NCBI RefSeq assembly: GCF_946480185.1
Contig: NZ_CAMLIG010000035.1
Coordinates: forward strand, 1 to 42,837
From: an uncultured Pedobacter sp.
Lineage (GTDB): Bacteria; Bacteroidota; Bacteroidia; Sphingobacteriales; Sphingobacteriaceae
DNA length: 42,837 nucleotides
Reading direction: 5' to 3'
Both the position numbers and the translations under genes were made by a program. Shown in pieces: positions 1 through 9,054 of the stretch (positions within the stretch are counted from its first letter, which is position 1; the number at the start of each line of letters is the position of its first letter). A model generated the notes under the pieces. That model was not told where the DNA came from and did not search any database. It was given only the letters and a program-made list of their open reading frames with translations.

Positions 1-79
1 ATAGTCCGTTGTCCGCAGTTTGGGAGGATATTTAGGTAGTAAAAATTTGATTTAGAGTACTGTTGATGGTCCGTAGATT

Positions 80-135
80 ATTCAATCCTTCTATCATTAA
101 TAAACATTCAATCCATCTATCCTTCAATCATAGTA
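80..135. repeat. Low-complexity ATTCAATCC(T/A)TC repeat cluster
   Basis: ATTCAATCCTTC at 80-91, a near copy ATTCAATCCATC at 107-118 and a degenerate TCCTTCAATCA follow each other in this gap. The same 12-mer occurs inverted at 7701-7712 and 12601-12612, and 11 of its 12 bases at 4698-4708, always between genes. Confidence 0.6.
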
Positions 136-168
136 ATCTTCACTCATTTATTTCCTCTCAAAATTATT

Positions 169-176
169 TATCTTTA
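169..176 (+). promoter_or_regulatory. Candidate -7 element for cmk
   Basis: TATCTTTA is one base off the Bacteroidota -7 consensus TAnnTTTG and ends only 5 nt before the cmk ATG, which would give a leaderless or nearly leaderless mRNA. No TTG lies at the expected -33 distance, so the call is tentative. Confidence 0.35.
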
Positions 177-181
177 CAGCG

Positions 182-856
182 ATGTTAAAAAATATTTTAG
201 TCGCTATTGATGGCTATTCATCTTGTGGAAAAAGCACTTTGGCAAAGGCATTAGCTAAAAGGCTTCATTTTATTTATGTAGATAGTGGCGCAATGTACCG
301 AGCGGTAACGCTTTATTTTTTACGCAATAACACCGATTTAAAAGATCATGATTTAATTATTGATGCTTTAGAGCATATTGATTTAAATTTCCATTCCAGA
401 GATTACCAATCGCATATTTTGTTGAACGGCGAAGAAGTTTCTGAAGAAATTAGGCAAATGCCCGTTTCAGAAAATGTGAGTCTGATTGCATCTATAAAAG
501 AAGTGCGAAAAGCAATGGTGCGGAAACAACAGAAAATGGGAAAATCTAAAAACATGATTATGGACGGCAGAGATATTGGCACCACCGTTTTCCCGGATGC
601 ACAGGTGAAACTTTTTATGACTGCCGACCCAAAAATTAGAGCTGAAAGGCGCTATAACGAACTGATTGCCAAAGGTGAAAATGTGAGTTTAGAAGAGATA
701 TTTGATAATTTAGCTCACCGAGATTTTTTAGACACTACCCGAGAAGAAAGTCCGTTGGTAAGAGCAGAAGATGCGATTATTTTAGACAATACCAATTTAA
801 CAGAAGAACAACAACTGGATTTTGCTATTGAGCAGATTAAACCTTTTATTGTTTAA
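182..856 (+). CDS. cmk: Cytidylate kinase
   Basis: Phosphorylates CMP and dCMP to the diphosphates with ATP in the cytoplasm, in pyrimidine nucleotide salvage and recycling. The 224-residue protein has the family length. It begins with an NMP-kinase P-loop (GYSSCGKST, about residues 11-19), followed by the DSGAMYRA nucleoside-binding segment (about 34-41) and DGRDIGT (about residue 129), both typical of Cmk. The ATG at 182 precedes the first beta strand directly, as in homologues. It stands alone: the 181 bases upstream carry only repeat-like sequence, and the next gene is on the other strand. In many bacteria cmk sits beside rpsA; here rpsA is 12 kb away. Confidence 0.97.
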   Translation: MLKNILVAIDGYSSCGKSTLAKALAKRLHFIYVDSGAMYRAVTLYFLRNNTDLKDHDLIIDALEHIDLNFHSRDYQSHILLNGEEVSEEIRQMPVSENVSLIASIKEVRKAMVRKQQKMGKSKNMIMDGRDIGTTVFPDAQVKLFMTADPKIRAERRYNELIAKGENVSLEEIFDNLAHRDFLDTTREESPLVRAEDAIILDNTNLTEEQQLDFAIEQIKPFIV

Positions 857-891
857 GCACCCTTTAAAACAGTTTTAAGAGGTTTTTGCAT

Positions 892-984
892 TTACGCTAA
901 CGATTGTAACGACATCCTTTTTTTGTCTTTCAATTCCGCTCAGGCTGACAAAAAAAGATACAGTGAAAAGCGTGTTAAAGCGCC
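892..984. repeat. REP-like intergenic repeat, copy A
   Basis: Contains a hairpin with perfect 10-bp arms (TTTTTTTGTC at 918-927, GACAAAAAAA at 947-956) enclosing TTTCAATTCCG, and ends with AGCGTGTTAAAGCGCC (969-984). Related sequence is found at 31761-31843 and 21779-21847. It lies between the convergent cmk and DoxX-like genes, where its T/A-rich arms could also terminate transcription. Confidence 0.55.
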
Positions 985-996
985 AAAAAACACTAA

Positions 997-1452
997 TTAG
1001 CACATCAATACAAAATAATACGTCCAACCGATAATAAAAAGCTGTTCGGGGATTTTAAACAGCAAATACACATTACCTTTCCCCGTATAATTCCCCCGCT
1101 TTACGCTGATATGTTTGAGGCAAGCATTTATCTGAATAAAAAAATCAAAAAGTAAGTAAACTAAAACACTTGCAACAACTATTTTGGCTATATCTGCAAG
1201 TATTAACCCCGCAGCAAAAGCAAACTGCAGGTCGCCGATGGCAAAAACCAATTTTATTTTGGATAGTTGAGATAAAAAATTTGGATAGGTTAAATAAATA
1301 CCTTCACGATAGTTTAAATGCACAATACCGTTAAACAAAAACATAGTAGAAAGCGCCAGCCTGCCTGCAACCTCAAAAGTTATTTGATTGGAATATAAAA
1401 ACGAGATTCCGCAGAGCAATAAAAAAACCGATACCAATACAACTGATCTCAT
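997..1452 (-). CDS. DoxX-like integral membrane protein
   Basis: A 151-residue hydrophobic protein with about four predicted membrane segments (near residues 3-20, 28-45, 68-105 and 130-148). Size, four-helix layout and the glycine/asparagine-containing second segment (MFLFNGIVHL) resemble DoxX/MauE-type quinone-linked membrane proteins, but no diagnostic residue allows a specific function. It is a single leftward gene convergent with cmk. The ATG at 1452 starts directly ahead of the first helix. The call to the DoxX superfamily is by topology and is moderate; 'membrane protein of unknown function' is the safe reading. Confidence 0.6.
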   Translation of the reverse strand: MRSVVLVSVFLLLCGISFLYSNQITFEVAGRLALSTMFLFNGIVHLNYREGIYLTYPNFLSQLSKIKLVFAIGDLQFAFAAGLILADIAKIVVASVLVYLLFDFFIQINACLKHISVKRGNYTGKGNVYLLFKIPEQLFIIGWTYYFVLMC

Positions 1453-1658
1453 ACAAGCGCTATAAAAAGTTTTTATTTTGAAAACATGTAGGGCTACAAG
1501 TTAAATTATTTTAAACAATGTTAAAAACTGAAGACACAAGAAATAGTGGATCAATTATAAAATAACCGGATTTAACTTAAGAAAATTTGCATTTTAACAC
1601 AATTTTTCTTTTTATCTTTCCTCACATTTAAATTATAGATTTCTCTTGCGCTCAAATC

Positions 1659-2462
1659 ATGAAAACCTTAAATTATTACGTTGAAACTTATAAAAATACT
1701 GCCGAAAACAACGATTTTATATGGGAACACTTTAAGGAAGAGGTAGATAGGAATCCACTTTTAAAAAATCACAGAGATTATGTGGAAGAAAAACAGGCAG
1801 GTTTTGGAGATCGGTGTTTCCATTATATGTGGTACCTGCTGTTGCAGGATTTAAAGGAGCGTAAAGATGAAATTTCCTGTTTAGAAATTGGGGTTTTTAA
1901 AGGGCAAGTGATTTCTCTTTGGGCTTTGGTCTCTAAAAACATCGGTTTAAAAAATAAAATTACTGGTATTTCGCCACTAGAAGGAAATTATCCAAACAAC
2001 GGCCTCTTCAGAAATTATTACATCAAAAAACTGCTTTCCTACATTGTCCCATCTATCCGAAGAGATTTTGCAGACGGTAATATCCATATTCAGGAAGATT
2101 TTATTGCGCACATTGAAAAAATGTTTGATAATTCTGGTCTGGATTTAAAAGAAGTAAATCTGATTAAAGGGTATTCAAACGATGAAAATATTGCTTCGCA
2201 GGTGCAAAATCAAAAGTTTGACATTGTTTACATTGACGGAGACCATAGCTATAAAGTTTGTAAAGAAGATTTGGATAATTACGCCAAACTGGTTAAGCCG
2301 AACGGCTATTTGGTAATGGACGATGCCGCGAATTTTAATCCAGGAACCAAGTTTTTTAAAGGGATTATGGAAGTTTCTAAAGCTTGCGAAGAAATTGATG
2401 CACAAGTATTTAAAAACATTTTAAATGTAGGGCACAACCGCGTTTACCAAAGAATTGGTTAA
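1659..2462 (+). CDS. Class I SAM-dependent methyltransferase
   Basis: A 267-residue protein with a Rossmann-type SAM-binding core of the Methyltransf_24/CmcI-like type: motif I is CLEIGVFKGQVISLW (about residues 71-85), and FDIVYIDGDHSYKVCKEDL followed by LVKPNGYLVMDD (about 188-222) gives the metal/substrate side and motif post-I region. The substrate cannot be read from sequence; relatives include sugar and O-methyltransferases. It stands alone and points right; its stop codon (2460-2462) overlaps that of the leftward GNAT gene (2459-2461) within the tetranucleotide TTAA, so the two genes converge with no spacer. A weak TATCTTTC lies at 1613-1620. Confidence 0.8.
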   Translation: MKTLNYYVETYKNTAENNDFIWEHFKEEVDRNPLLKNHRDYVEEKQAGFGDRCFHYMWYLLLQDLKERKDEISCLEIGVFKGQVISLWALVSKNIGLKNKITGISPLEGNYPNNGLFRNYYIKKLLSYIVPSIRRDFADGNIHIQEDFIAHIEKMFDNSGLDLKEVNLIKGYSNDENIASQVQNQKFDIVYIDGDHSYKVCKEDLDNYAKLVKPNGYLVMDDAANFNPGTKFFKGIMEVSKACEEIDAQVFKNILNVGHNRVYQRIG

Positions 2463-2884
2463 GTTTTAAGCACCATTTTATAATGTTGGAGACCGGCTTC
2501 CTCAAATTGTTTTCCTTCGGCAACAAAACTCATTTTTTGATATAATGGAACAGCGGTTAACTGGGCATGTAAATAAATGTAATTTGCATCTTTTGGCAAA
2601 TCGTTTAACACCGTTTTAATCATTTCTTGAGCAATTCCTCTTCCTCGGAATTGCTTTAAAACAGCAAAGCGTTCCAATTTATAGCCATTTTCTGTTTTCC
2701 GCCAACGGCAGGCACCGGCATCTTCATTATTATATTTTGCTAAAAAATGAATGGAAACATCTTCGTTTTCCCATTCTAATTCGGGCGGACAGCTTTGCTC
2801 CTCCACAAAAACTGTTTTACGGATAGCGAAGACCTTTTGTAGATCTTCAGAATTTGAAATTTTTGTTATGGCTATTAGAGTCAC
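2459..2884 (-). CDS. GNAT family N-acetyltransferase
   Basis: Acetyl-CoA-dependent acyltransferase of 141 residues. The N-terminus reads FAIRKTVFVEEQSCP, as in the YjcF/ElaA-like subgroup, and the acetyl-CoA pyrophosphate loop is FRGRGIAQEMI (about residues 79-89). The C-terminal AVPLYQKMSFVAEG matches the usual strand-helix end of the fold. The only sensible start is GTG at 2884, which overlaps the TGA of the upstream PIN gene in a GTGA junction, implying translational coupling to the toxin-antitoxin pair. It lacks the look of the TacT/AtaT toxins and resembles small-molecule acetyltransferases; the acceptor is unknown. Its stop overlaps the convergent methyltransferase stop. Confidence 0.85.
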   Translation of the reverse strand: MTLIAITKISNSEDLQKVFAIRKTVFVEEQSCPPELEWENEDVSIHFLAKYNNEDAGACRWRKTENGYKLERFAVLKQFRGRGIAQEMIKTVLNDLPKDANYIYLHAQLTAVPLYQKMSFVAEGKQFEEAGLQHYKMVLKT

Positions 2885-3300
2885 GATAAAACTGTCTTTA
2901 AATAAGTTCCGGGTGTCATTACAGACAGTTTACTAGTTTTAAAATCCTTTGTATTTCTTGTAATTATCACACTAATATCCTCGTGGTTTTCGGCAGAGAA
3001 ATTTTGTAAAGCGTCTTCAAAATCCTTAAATTCTGAATTCAAAGCCCTTAATATTATAGAATTATTGATTTCTAAAACACAGATAGTTTTCAATAAAATT
3101 TTAATGCTTTTGAGTACTTTATCATGTTTTGCAACTTTTCTTAAGATATAATAAATGTTACTAATCATCACCGGTGTTACAAATCCTTGTATTTTACCGT
3201 CCCTGCAAAGGTTTAGCAAAACTGTGGCATCTTCTGAAAATGGATTTCTATCTAAAAAGAAATCAAGTATAACATCAGTATCTATCAAAATTTTCTCCAT
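2881..3300 (-). CDS. PIN-domain ribonuclease (VapC-like toxin)
   Basis: A 139-residue PIN-fold protein. The first acidic residue of the metal site is in ILIDTDVILD (Asp7/Asp9), the central acidic pair in DFEDALQ (93-99), and the C-terminal ITRNTKDF (113-120) with Asp119 matches PIN_3-type toxins of Bacteroidota. Such proteins are Mg-dependent RNases, often cutting tRNA or rRNA; the target here is not known. Its ATG at 3300 overlaps the antitoxin stop as TAATG, and its own TGA overlaps the next gene as GTGA, so antitoxin, toxin and acetyltransferase form one leftward unit. All expected acidic residues are present, so it is probably active. Confidence 0.88.
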   Translation of the reverse strand: MEKILIDTDVILDFFLDRNPFSEDATVLLNLCRDGKIQGFVTPVMISNIYYILRKVAKHDKVLKSIKILLKTICVLEINNSIILRALNSEFKDFEDALQNFSAENHEDISVIITRNTKDFKTSKLSVMTPGTYLKTVLS

Positions 3301-3548
3301 TACAGATATTTTTCTGATAATCTTTCAGTCAGTTCCTTTTTATAATCAAAGTTTTCGGGTATTTTAAAAGATCCTCTCAAGGAGTCTAACTCAGAACTAA
3401 TTTCGGTCTTATTGTTTTTTCCTTCAACTGTCAAAGCTTTAAGATAGTTCTCGACCAGGTCAGATAAGCTTCTTTCTCTCTCGCGAGCATATTTCTTTGC
3501 CTTCTCAATAACAGTTTGTTCTATAGTTAGCGTCAGTTTCGTGTTCAT
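3300..3548 (-). CDS. Antitoxin of the PIN toxin (DUF6364/RHH-like)
   Basis: An 82-residue protein beginning MNTKLTLTIEQ, with a short basic strand then KAKKYARERERSLSDLVENYLKAL, the strand-helix-helix order of ribbon-helix-helix DNA-binding antitoxins (DUF6364-like in Bacteroidota). The C-terminal part (SLRGSFKIPENFDYKKELTERL) is the likely toxin-binding tail. An upstream in-frame start at 3578 would add ten hydrophobic residues that do not belong to the fold, so ATG at 3548 is preferred. It lies one overlapping base ahead of the PIN toxin gene. An inverted repeat upstream (3584-3618) is a plausible autoregulatory operator. Confidence 0.85.
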   Translation of the reverse strand: MNTKLTLTIEQTVIEKAKKYARERERSLSDLVENYLKALTVEGKNNKTEISSELDSLRGSFKIPENFDYKKELTERLSEKYL

Positions 3549-3583
3549 TGCAATAAATTGTATTACTAAGATAATCAAAAAAA

Positions 3584-3618
3584 TGACACGTATTTTTTAA
3601 AAAAATAAACACGTGTCA
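3584..3618. promoter_or_regulatory. Inverted repeat, candidate antitoxin operator
   Basis: TGACACGT (3584-3591) and ACGTGTCA (3611-3618) are perfect inverted arms around a 19-nt AT-rich spacer; extending inward gives about 14 of 16 matches. It lies 36 nt upstream of the antitoxin start, where RHH antitoxins usually bind. It could instead be a terminator of the upstream hydrolase gene, but the arms are not followed by a good T-run on the minus strand. Confidence 0.55.
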
Positions 3619-3658
3619 AAATATTTTAAAGACTTCAATAAAATAAGGTTAGAGGCTT

Positions 3659-4582
3659 TTATCCTTTATACAATTCCTGATATGCGGCATCCAAACTTCT
3701 TTGTATTCCATCCCCTTTCCACTCCGTTGCCCCTGGTATTGCTGTTGCTTTCAAAATTTCTTCTTTTGATTTCCCTGATTTAATTTCGCTATCAACAAAA
3801 GCCAGTAATTTTTCTAAATAATTCTGATAAGCTTTTACATCCTCAACAGTACCCACAATTTCATCCGGATTGTAAGCATGTCCAAAAATATAATTGGTTC
3901 TGGCTCCGAAAGTCGCAATTGCTTTATCCAATACTTTTATCCAGCTATGTATATCCGCACCAGCGGTTTTATCTATATATGGAAACCTTCTGTTAAAAAC
4001 CAAATCGCCCATGTGAACTGCATTTTGATTTTCGAAATGAATCATGGCATCTCCGTTGGTATGTCCGGCGCCAAAATAATAAGCTTTTATGGTATCTTTT
4101 CCCGTTTTGTAGGTATAGTCCGATTTGAAAACGGTATCCGGATAATATTGCTCAACAATCTCTTTCCCGTTGGCTTTTGCAGTTTCAGCCACTTTAGTTT
4201 GGTTCGCCAAAGAATTTTCATGCGCAAATACATGTTTCACCAGACCTTTAAAAACTATATTTCCACTGGTATGATCCGCATGGTGATGCGTATTGATGAG
4301 TAATTCAAAGGGCGAATCAGACTTTTTCTTTAATTCGGCAACTAAGTGCTGAGCAGGATTCACAAACTGCGAGTCCACCACGATTAAACCATTATTGGCG
4401 CCTTTATCAGGAATTAAGAATGCGATGGTTCCTCCTTGTTCAGTAAAAACACCCAAATTGTCGGTCAACATTTTGATTTTATAAGGCTCCTGCATTAAAA
4501 CAGACGCCAAGCCCGAATAACCACCAAGTGCGATTGCACCTAAAGTAATGCCACTGCTGGCTAAAAAAGATCTTCTTTTCAT
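3659..4582 (-). CDS. MBL-fold metallo-hydrolase, Tat-exported
   Basis: A 307-residue metallo-beta-lactamase-fold enzyme. The N-terminus MKRRSFLASSGITLGAIALG is a twin-arginine (Tat) signal, so the folded metalloprotein should be exported to the periplasm. Zinc ligands are all visible: THHHADH (about residues 97-103), the His of GAGHTNGD, the Asp of HMGDLVFN and the His of IFGHAYNPD. The sequence does not match a classical beta-lactamase signature closely; relatives include lactonases, cyclases and quinoprotein-associated hydrolases, so the substrate is open. It is a single gene followed by the antitoxin operon on the same strand, separated by 110 nt holding an inverted repeat. Confidence 0.88.
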   Translation of the reverse strand: MKRRSFLASSGITLGAIALGGYSGLASVLMQEPYKIKMLTDNLGVFTEQGGTIAFLIPDKGANNGLIVVDSQFVNPAQHLVAELKKKSDSPFELLINTHHHADHTSGNIVFKGLVKHVFAHENSLANQTKVAETAKANGKEIVEQYYPDTVFKSDYTYKTGKDTIKAYYFGAGHTNGDAMIHFENQNAVHMGDLVFNRRFPYIDKTAGADIHSWIKVLDKAIATFGARTNYIFGHAYNPDEIVGTVEDVKAYQNYLEKLLAFVDSEIKSGKSKEEILKATAIPGATEWKGDGIQRSLDAAYQELYKG

Positions 4583-4697
4583 AATGATGGTTTAACGTTT
4601 TGGGTGAATAATTGTTTTGACCTGGTTAATTTGAAATTCCCTGTTTTATTTGCTTTATAAACTTAATCTAATAGCGAGTCAGAGACTCTTATCTAAT

Positions 4698-4748
4698 ATT
4701 CAATCCTTAGAGACGCTTCGCTTAAACTAAGGACAGGTTGGGTGAGAA
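4698..4748. repeat. Intergenic repeat-like segment
   Basis: ATTCAATCCTTA (4698-4709) joins CCTTAG...CTAAGGACAGG and GGTTGGGTGAGA. The last part resembles GGTTGGGGTGAGG at 27747-27758, and the first is the dispersed 12-mer seen in three other gaps. The gap 4583-4833 otherwise shows no gene. Confidence 0.4.
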
Positions 4749-4767
4749 TTAAGGCATTTTAGCTAAA

Positions 4768-4775
4768 TAATTTTG
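4768..4775 (+). promoter_or_regulatory. -7 element upstream of the type IX secreted protein
   Basis: TAATTTTG matches TAnnTTTG exactly, 58 nt ahead of the ATG. The nearest TTG (4738-4740) is 27 nt upstream, longer than the usual spacing, so only the -7 half is supported. Confidence 0.4.
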
Positions 4776-4833
4776 TTTTTTTATCATAAAAAATTAAATT
4801 CATTTCTCTTTTTAATTTTAAAAACATTGAATA

Positions 4834-6450
4834 ATGAAAATAAAAACTTACCTAATTACCCTACTTTGTTTGATGTATCAAGTTTCATTTGCACAAACCT
4901 GGCAAGCGGTAGGCCTTGATCAATTAAGTTATTCGACTGTTAGTTATATTAATATGGCATTTGATGGCACTACCCCTTACGTGGTGTATCAAGACGGATC
5001 AAATTCAAATAAAGCTACCGTAAAAAAGTTTAACGGTAGCACATGGGAAACCGTAGGTACTGCAGGATTCTCTGCCGGCGCAGCAACTAACACCAAACTA
5101 GCATTTGAGGGCACTACGCCTTATGTAGTTTATGCCGATGGGGCAAATTTATCTAAAGTTACCGTACAGAAATTTAATGGTACCACATGGGAAACGGTAG
5201 GTACTGCGGGATTCTCGGAAGCTCAGGCAGATTTCATTAGCCTAGCAATTAATGGCACTACACCTTATGTAGCCTATCAAGACTATGCAAAGTCAAATAA
5301 AATCACCGTACAAAAGTTTAATGGTAGTACATGGGAAACCGTAGATACTGCTGGATTCTCTGTAGGTGCAGCATTCTATATTGATTTGGCGTTTAATGGG
5401 ACTACACCTTATGTGGTTTATGTAGACGATGGAAATGATGGTAAAGTCGCCGTAAAAAAGTTTAATGGCATCACATGGGAAGCCGTAGATTATCCAGGAT
5501 ACACGGAAAGTTTTGGCTTAGGCTTATCAAGTTACTCCAGCCTAGCATTTAAAGGAACTACACCTTATGTAATTTACTCTTACGGGTATAATTCAAGTAA
5601 AGCAACAGTGAAAAATTTTAATGGTAGCTTTTGGGAAGCGGTAGGTACCGAAGGATTCTCGGCAGGCGCAGCATATTACACAAAACTAATATTTGATGGT
5701 ACTACCCCTTATGCAGTCTATGGCGACGGAACAAATTCATTTAAAGCCACCGTACAAAAATTTAACGGTACTGCATGGGAAACTGTAGGTACTGCAGGAT
5801 TCTCTGAAGGTACGGTAGACTATATCAGCATGATTAGCGCAGGTAGTGAATTAATGGTGGCTTATAATAGTCCTGGTGGTGCATTTGTCAAGAGTTTTCC
5901 ATTAGGTACCTTACCAGTAAAACTCACCAAATATGAAGCACTTGTAAAATATGAAAAGCAAGTGAACTTAACTTGGGAAACTGCATCAGAAACAAATAAT
6001 AATTATTACACCCTATCCAAAAGCCATGATGGCAAAACCTTTGAAACTGTGGGTACGGTAAAATCAAAAGGTAATGGAGCCCATTATGAAACCATTGATT
6101 ACCGGCCTTATCAGGGAGTGAGCTATTATAAATTAAGCCAAACAGATTTGGATGGTAAAACTAAAGAATTGGGTATTAAATCTGTGAAGCTAGAAAGTTT
6201 AAAACGAGAAAGTTTATTGGTTTATCCTAATCCTATTGTAAATGGGGTGATGAACATCATTCATACCAATTTAAATGGCCTGCAAAGCATAAAGATGATA
6301 GATTTATCGGGTAAAGAGGTATTGAACGATAAAGTAAACTTTAACAATGGAGTGGCAAGCTATAAAATCGACACTAAACTGTTGGTAAAAGGAACCTATA
6401 TTTTAAAAATCGGAAACGCTCAACTGAGTACACAAATAATTGTAGATTAA
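4834..6450 (+). CDS. Secreted repeat protein with type IX sorting domain
   Basis: A 538-residue exported protein. Residues 1-20 form a Sec signal ending SFAQ. Residues about 21-350 contain six clear copies and one degenerate copy of a roughly 50-residue repeat with core GTTPYVVY...KFNGSTWETVGTAGFS, consistent with a seven-bladed beta-propeller. A fibronectin-like linker follows (about 355-455: LPVKLTKYEA, then VNLTWETASETNN and YYKLSQTDLDGK), then a type A C-terminal sorting domain (YPNPIVNGVMN...VKGTYILKIGN, about 460-538) that directs export through the type IX system to the cell surface. The partner or ligand is unknown. Neighbouring repeats are very similar at DNA level, so copy number could change by recombination. 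Confidence 0.9.
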   Translation: MKIKTYLITLLCLMYQVSFAQTWQAVGLDQLSYSTVSYINMAFDGTTPYVVYQDGSNSNKATVKKFNGSTWETVGTAGFSAGAATNTKLAFEGTTPYVVYADGANLSKVTVQKFNGTTWETVGTAGFSEAQADFISLAINGTTPYVAYQDYAKSNKITVQKFNGSTWETVDTAGFSVGAAFYIDLAFNGTTPYVVYVDDGNDGKVAVKKFNGITWEAVDYPGYTESFGLGLSSYSSLAFKGTTPYVIYSYGYNSSKATVKNFNGSFWEAVGTEGFSAGAAYYTKLIFDGTTPYAVYGDGTNSFKATVQKFNGTAWETVGTAGFSEGTVDYISMISAGSELMVAYNSPGGAFVKSFPLGTLPVKLTKYEALVKYEKQVNLTWETASETNNNYYTLSKSHDGKTFETVGTVKSKGNGAHYETIDYRPYQGVSYYKLSQTDLDGKTKELGIKSVKLESLKRESLLVYPNPIVNGVMNIIHTNLNGLQSIKMIDLSGKEVLNDKVNFNNGVASYKIDTKLLVKGTYILKIGNAQLSTQIIVD

Positions 6451-6471
6451 TACAGCTAAACAGAAATGATT

Positions 6472-6505
6472 AAGCTTCGCAGATGAATTTTGCGGAGCTT
6501 TTTTG
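6472..6505 (+). terminator. Rho-independent terminator of the type IX protein gene
   Basis: AAGCTTCGCA (6472-6481) pairs with TGCGGAGCTT (6491-6500) with one wobble pair, followed by a T-run to 6504. It lies 22 nt after the stop codon. Confidence 0.85.
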
Positions 6506-6744
6506 TGAGTAAATTTCTCTAAAATTAAAACCGTTTTTTCCGGCTTTTCGTTAAATTCAATTGCATTGCTGGCAATTTATTTGTACAGTTTATGAAAACT
6601 TATTAAGGAAGCAGTAATTAAGGCTGGACTGGCGCTTGTTGAGGACGCGGATCCCGAAACATTTACTTTCTGCCAACTGAATTTGACACGAAGCACAACG
6701 CTTCATTTAAGCACCGAAGCAAACTGCTGTTGTATGCTTTTTCT

Positions 6745-7254
6745 TTATTTCTGATAAGCTCCTGAAGAATAGGTTAATTCATAACTATGTGTATAAATCT
6801 CAAAAATAATTCCGAATGAATCCTCTACATAAACCATTTTATATGGTTTTTCATTTGGATAATATTCCCTTATAGGCATTCGTTGTTTACCACCGTTTTC
6901 AATAATTTTATGAGTTAAACCTTCAATATCTGGATCTTGAACACAAAAATGAAACAATCCTGTATTAAACGGTTTAAATTCTGGAGCATTTTTCTCACCA
7001 TTAGGAAAACTAAATAGTTCTATACCTATACCATCCGAAGTAGACATATGAGCAATTTCAAATTCTTCCCAGTCTTCCCCAAATACGTCAATACACATTT
7101 GTCCGATAGCGGTTTCACGTTCTTTTTTAACAACAGATGGTTTCATTATTACGTACCATCCCATGACTTCATTATAGAATTTTACCGCTTTTTCTATATC
7201 GGGTACTGAAATTCCAATGTGTGAAAACGATCTTGGATATTTAATTTCTTTCAT
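6745..7254 (-). CDS. VOC family (glyoxalase-like) protein
   Basis: A 169-residue single-subunit vicinal-oxygen-chelate protein. The N-terminal FSHIGISVPDIEKAVKFYNEVMGW is the first beta-alpha-beta-beta module, and TGLFHFCVQDPDIEGL with YVEDSFGIIFEIYTHSY is the second; His10-type, His and Glu metal ligands (HIGISV, LFHFCV, IIFEIY) are kept. Function could be a lactoylglutathione-lyase-like or dioxygenase-like activity; the sequence does not decide. The open frame extends to 7308, but the added residues are hydrophobic and basic without homology appearance, so ATG at 7254 is chosen. It stands alone on the minus strand. Confidence 0.82.
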   Translation of the reverse strand: MKEIKYPRSFSHIGISVPDIEKAVKFYNEVMGWYVIMKPSVVKKERETAIGQMCIDVFGEDWEEFEIAHMSTSDGIGIELFSFPNGEKNAPEFKPFNTGLFHFCVQDPDIEGLTHKIIENGGKQRMPIREYYPNEKPYKMVYVEDSFGIIFEIYTHSYELTYSSGAYQK

Positions 7255-7369
7255 AATATTTAATTTCTTTTTTAAAAAATTGCATACAACCAATGTATTG
7301 GAAAACATGTCTTATAACTCATTAAAAGCCAAGTACTCCAAACAAACCAAATTACAAAAATCCACGCAC

Positions 7370-7400
7370 AAAAAAAGCGAAGCCCTTTCGGAATTCGCTC
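7370..7400 (-). terminator. Terminator of the small hydrophilic protein gene
   Basis: On the minus strand GAGCGAA (7400-7394 side) pairs with TTCGCT (7381-7376), enclosing a G/C-containing loop and followed by a T-run (complement of 7370-7375). It lies 22 nt beyond the stop at 7422. Confidence 0.7.
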
Positions 7401-7421
7401 TAAATATTTTAGTTAACCAAC

Positions 7422-7616
7422 CTACATTGTATCTCTATCAATCCCGATAGCGCCTTTGTTTACACGGGATTTATCTGCTAAAGTTTCCGAATATGAACCC
7501 TTTTTCTCTGGGATTTCTTCTGCGGTAGTCGGTGTACCTAAATCCTTTTTTTTAATCGGGTTTTTAGCTTGCAACTCTTCTTTAAATTCGTTCATTTCTT
7601 CTGCTGGACTTTTCAT
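7422..7616 (-). CDS. Small hydrophilic protein of unknown function
   Basis: A 64-residue, strongly charged protein (MKSPAEEMNEFKEELQAKN...) without hydrophobic core, signal or known domain; it looks intrinsically disordered. It is supported as a real gene by an unusually good Shine-Dalgarno sequence (AAGGAG five bases before the ATG), an isolated position, and an intrinsic terminator just after its stop. I do not recognise a family. A ribosome- or stress-associated role would be a guess. Confidence 0.65.
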   Translation of the reverse strand: MKSPAEEMNEFKEELQAKNPIKKKDLGTPTTAEEIPEKKGSYSETLADKSRVNKGAIGIDRDTM

Positions 7617-7700
7617 GACTTCTCCTTTTTTGTTTTAATAAATAGAATATGGATAGGTTAAAACAAATATGTTGCCAAGAGGGACTAATTTTGAATGAGA

Positions 7701-7712
7701 GAAGGATTGAAT
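7701..7712. repeat. Dispersed 12-mer GAAGGATTGAAT
   Basis: Exact inverted copy of 80-91 and direct copy of 12601-12612. Beside it is ATGATAGAATG, which mirrors CTATCATT next to the copy at 80. The rest of the gap 7617-7841 shows nothing recognisable. Confidence 0.55.
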
Positions 7713-7839
7713 GATAGAATGCTTTGCAGATATATGAAAAATTGAACCATAAAAATCAATTTGATGTTAAGAATAAACTGTCTTTTTTATTGGTTTTCAA
7801 CAAATGGAATTTTGAAGCAGTGAAAAACTAACTAACTAA

Positions 7840-9018
<1,179 letters not shown>

Positions 9019-9054
9019 TTAGTTAATTTTGAAGGAAAGAGCACTGAAGTCTTT

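Noticed and set aside
2459..2884. GNAT protein as a TacT/AtaT-type toxin
   Set aside because: Its sequence resembles YjcF/ElaA-like acetyltransferases, and it is larger in context than a toxin with its own antitoxin; the PIN protein is the likely toxin.
3584..3618. Inverted repeat as terminator of the hydrolase gene
   Set aside because: The stem is only 8 bp with a 19-nt spacer and lacks a good T-run on the minus strand; an operator fits better, though not proven.
7217..7450. 77-codon rightward open frame overlapping the VOC gene start
   Set aside because: It overlaps the VOC gene and a leftward terminator and has no coding look; shadow or chance frame.
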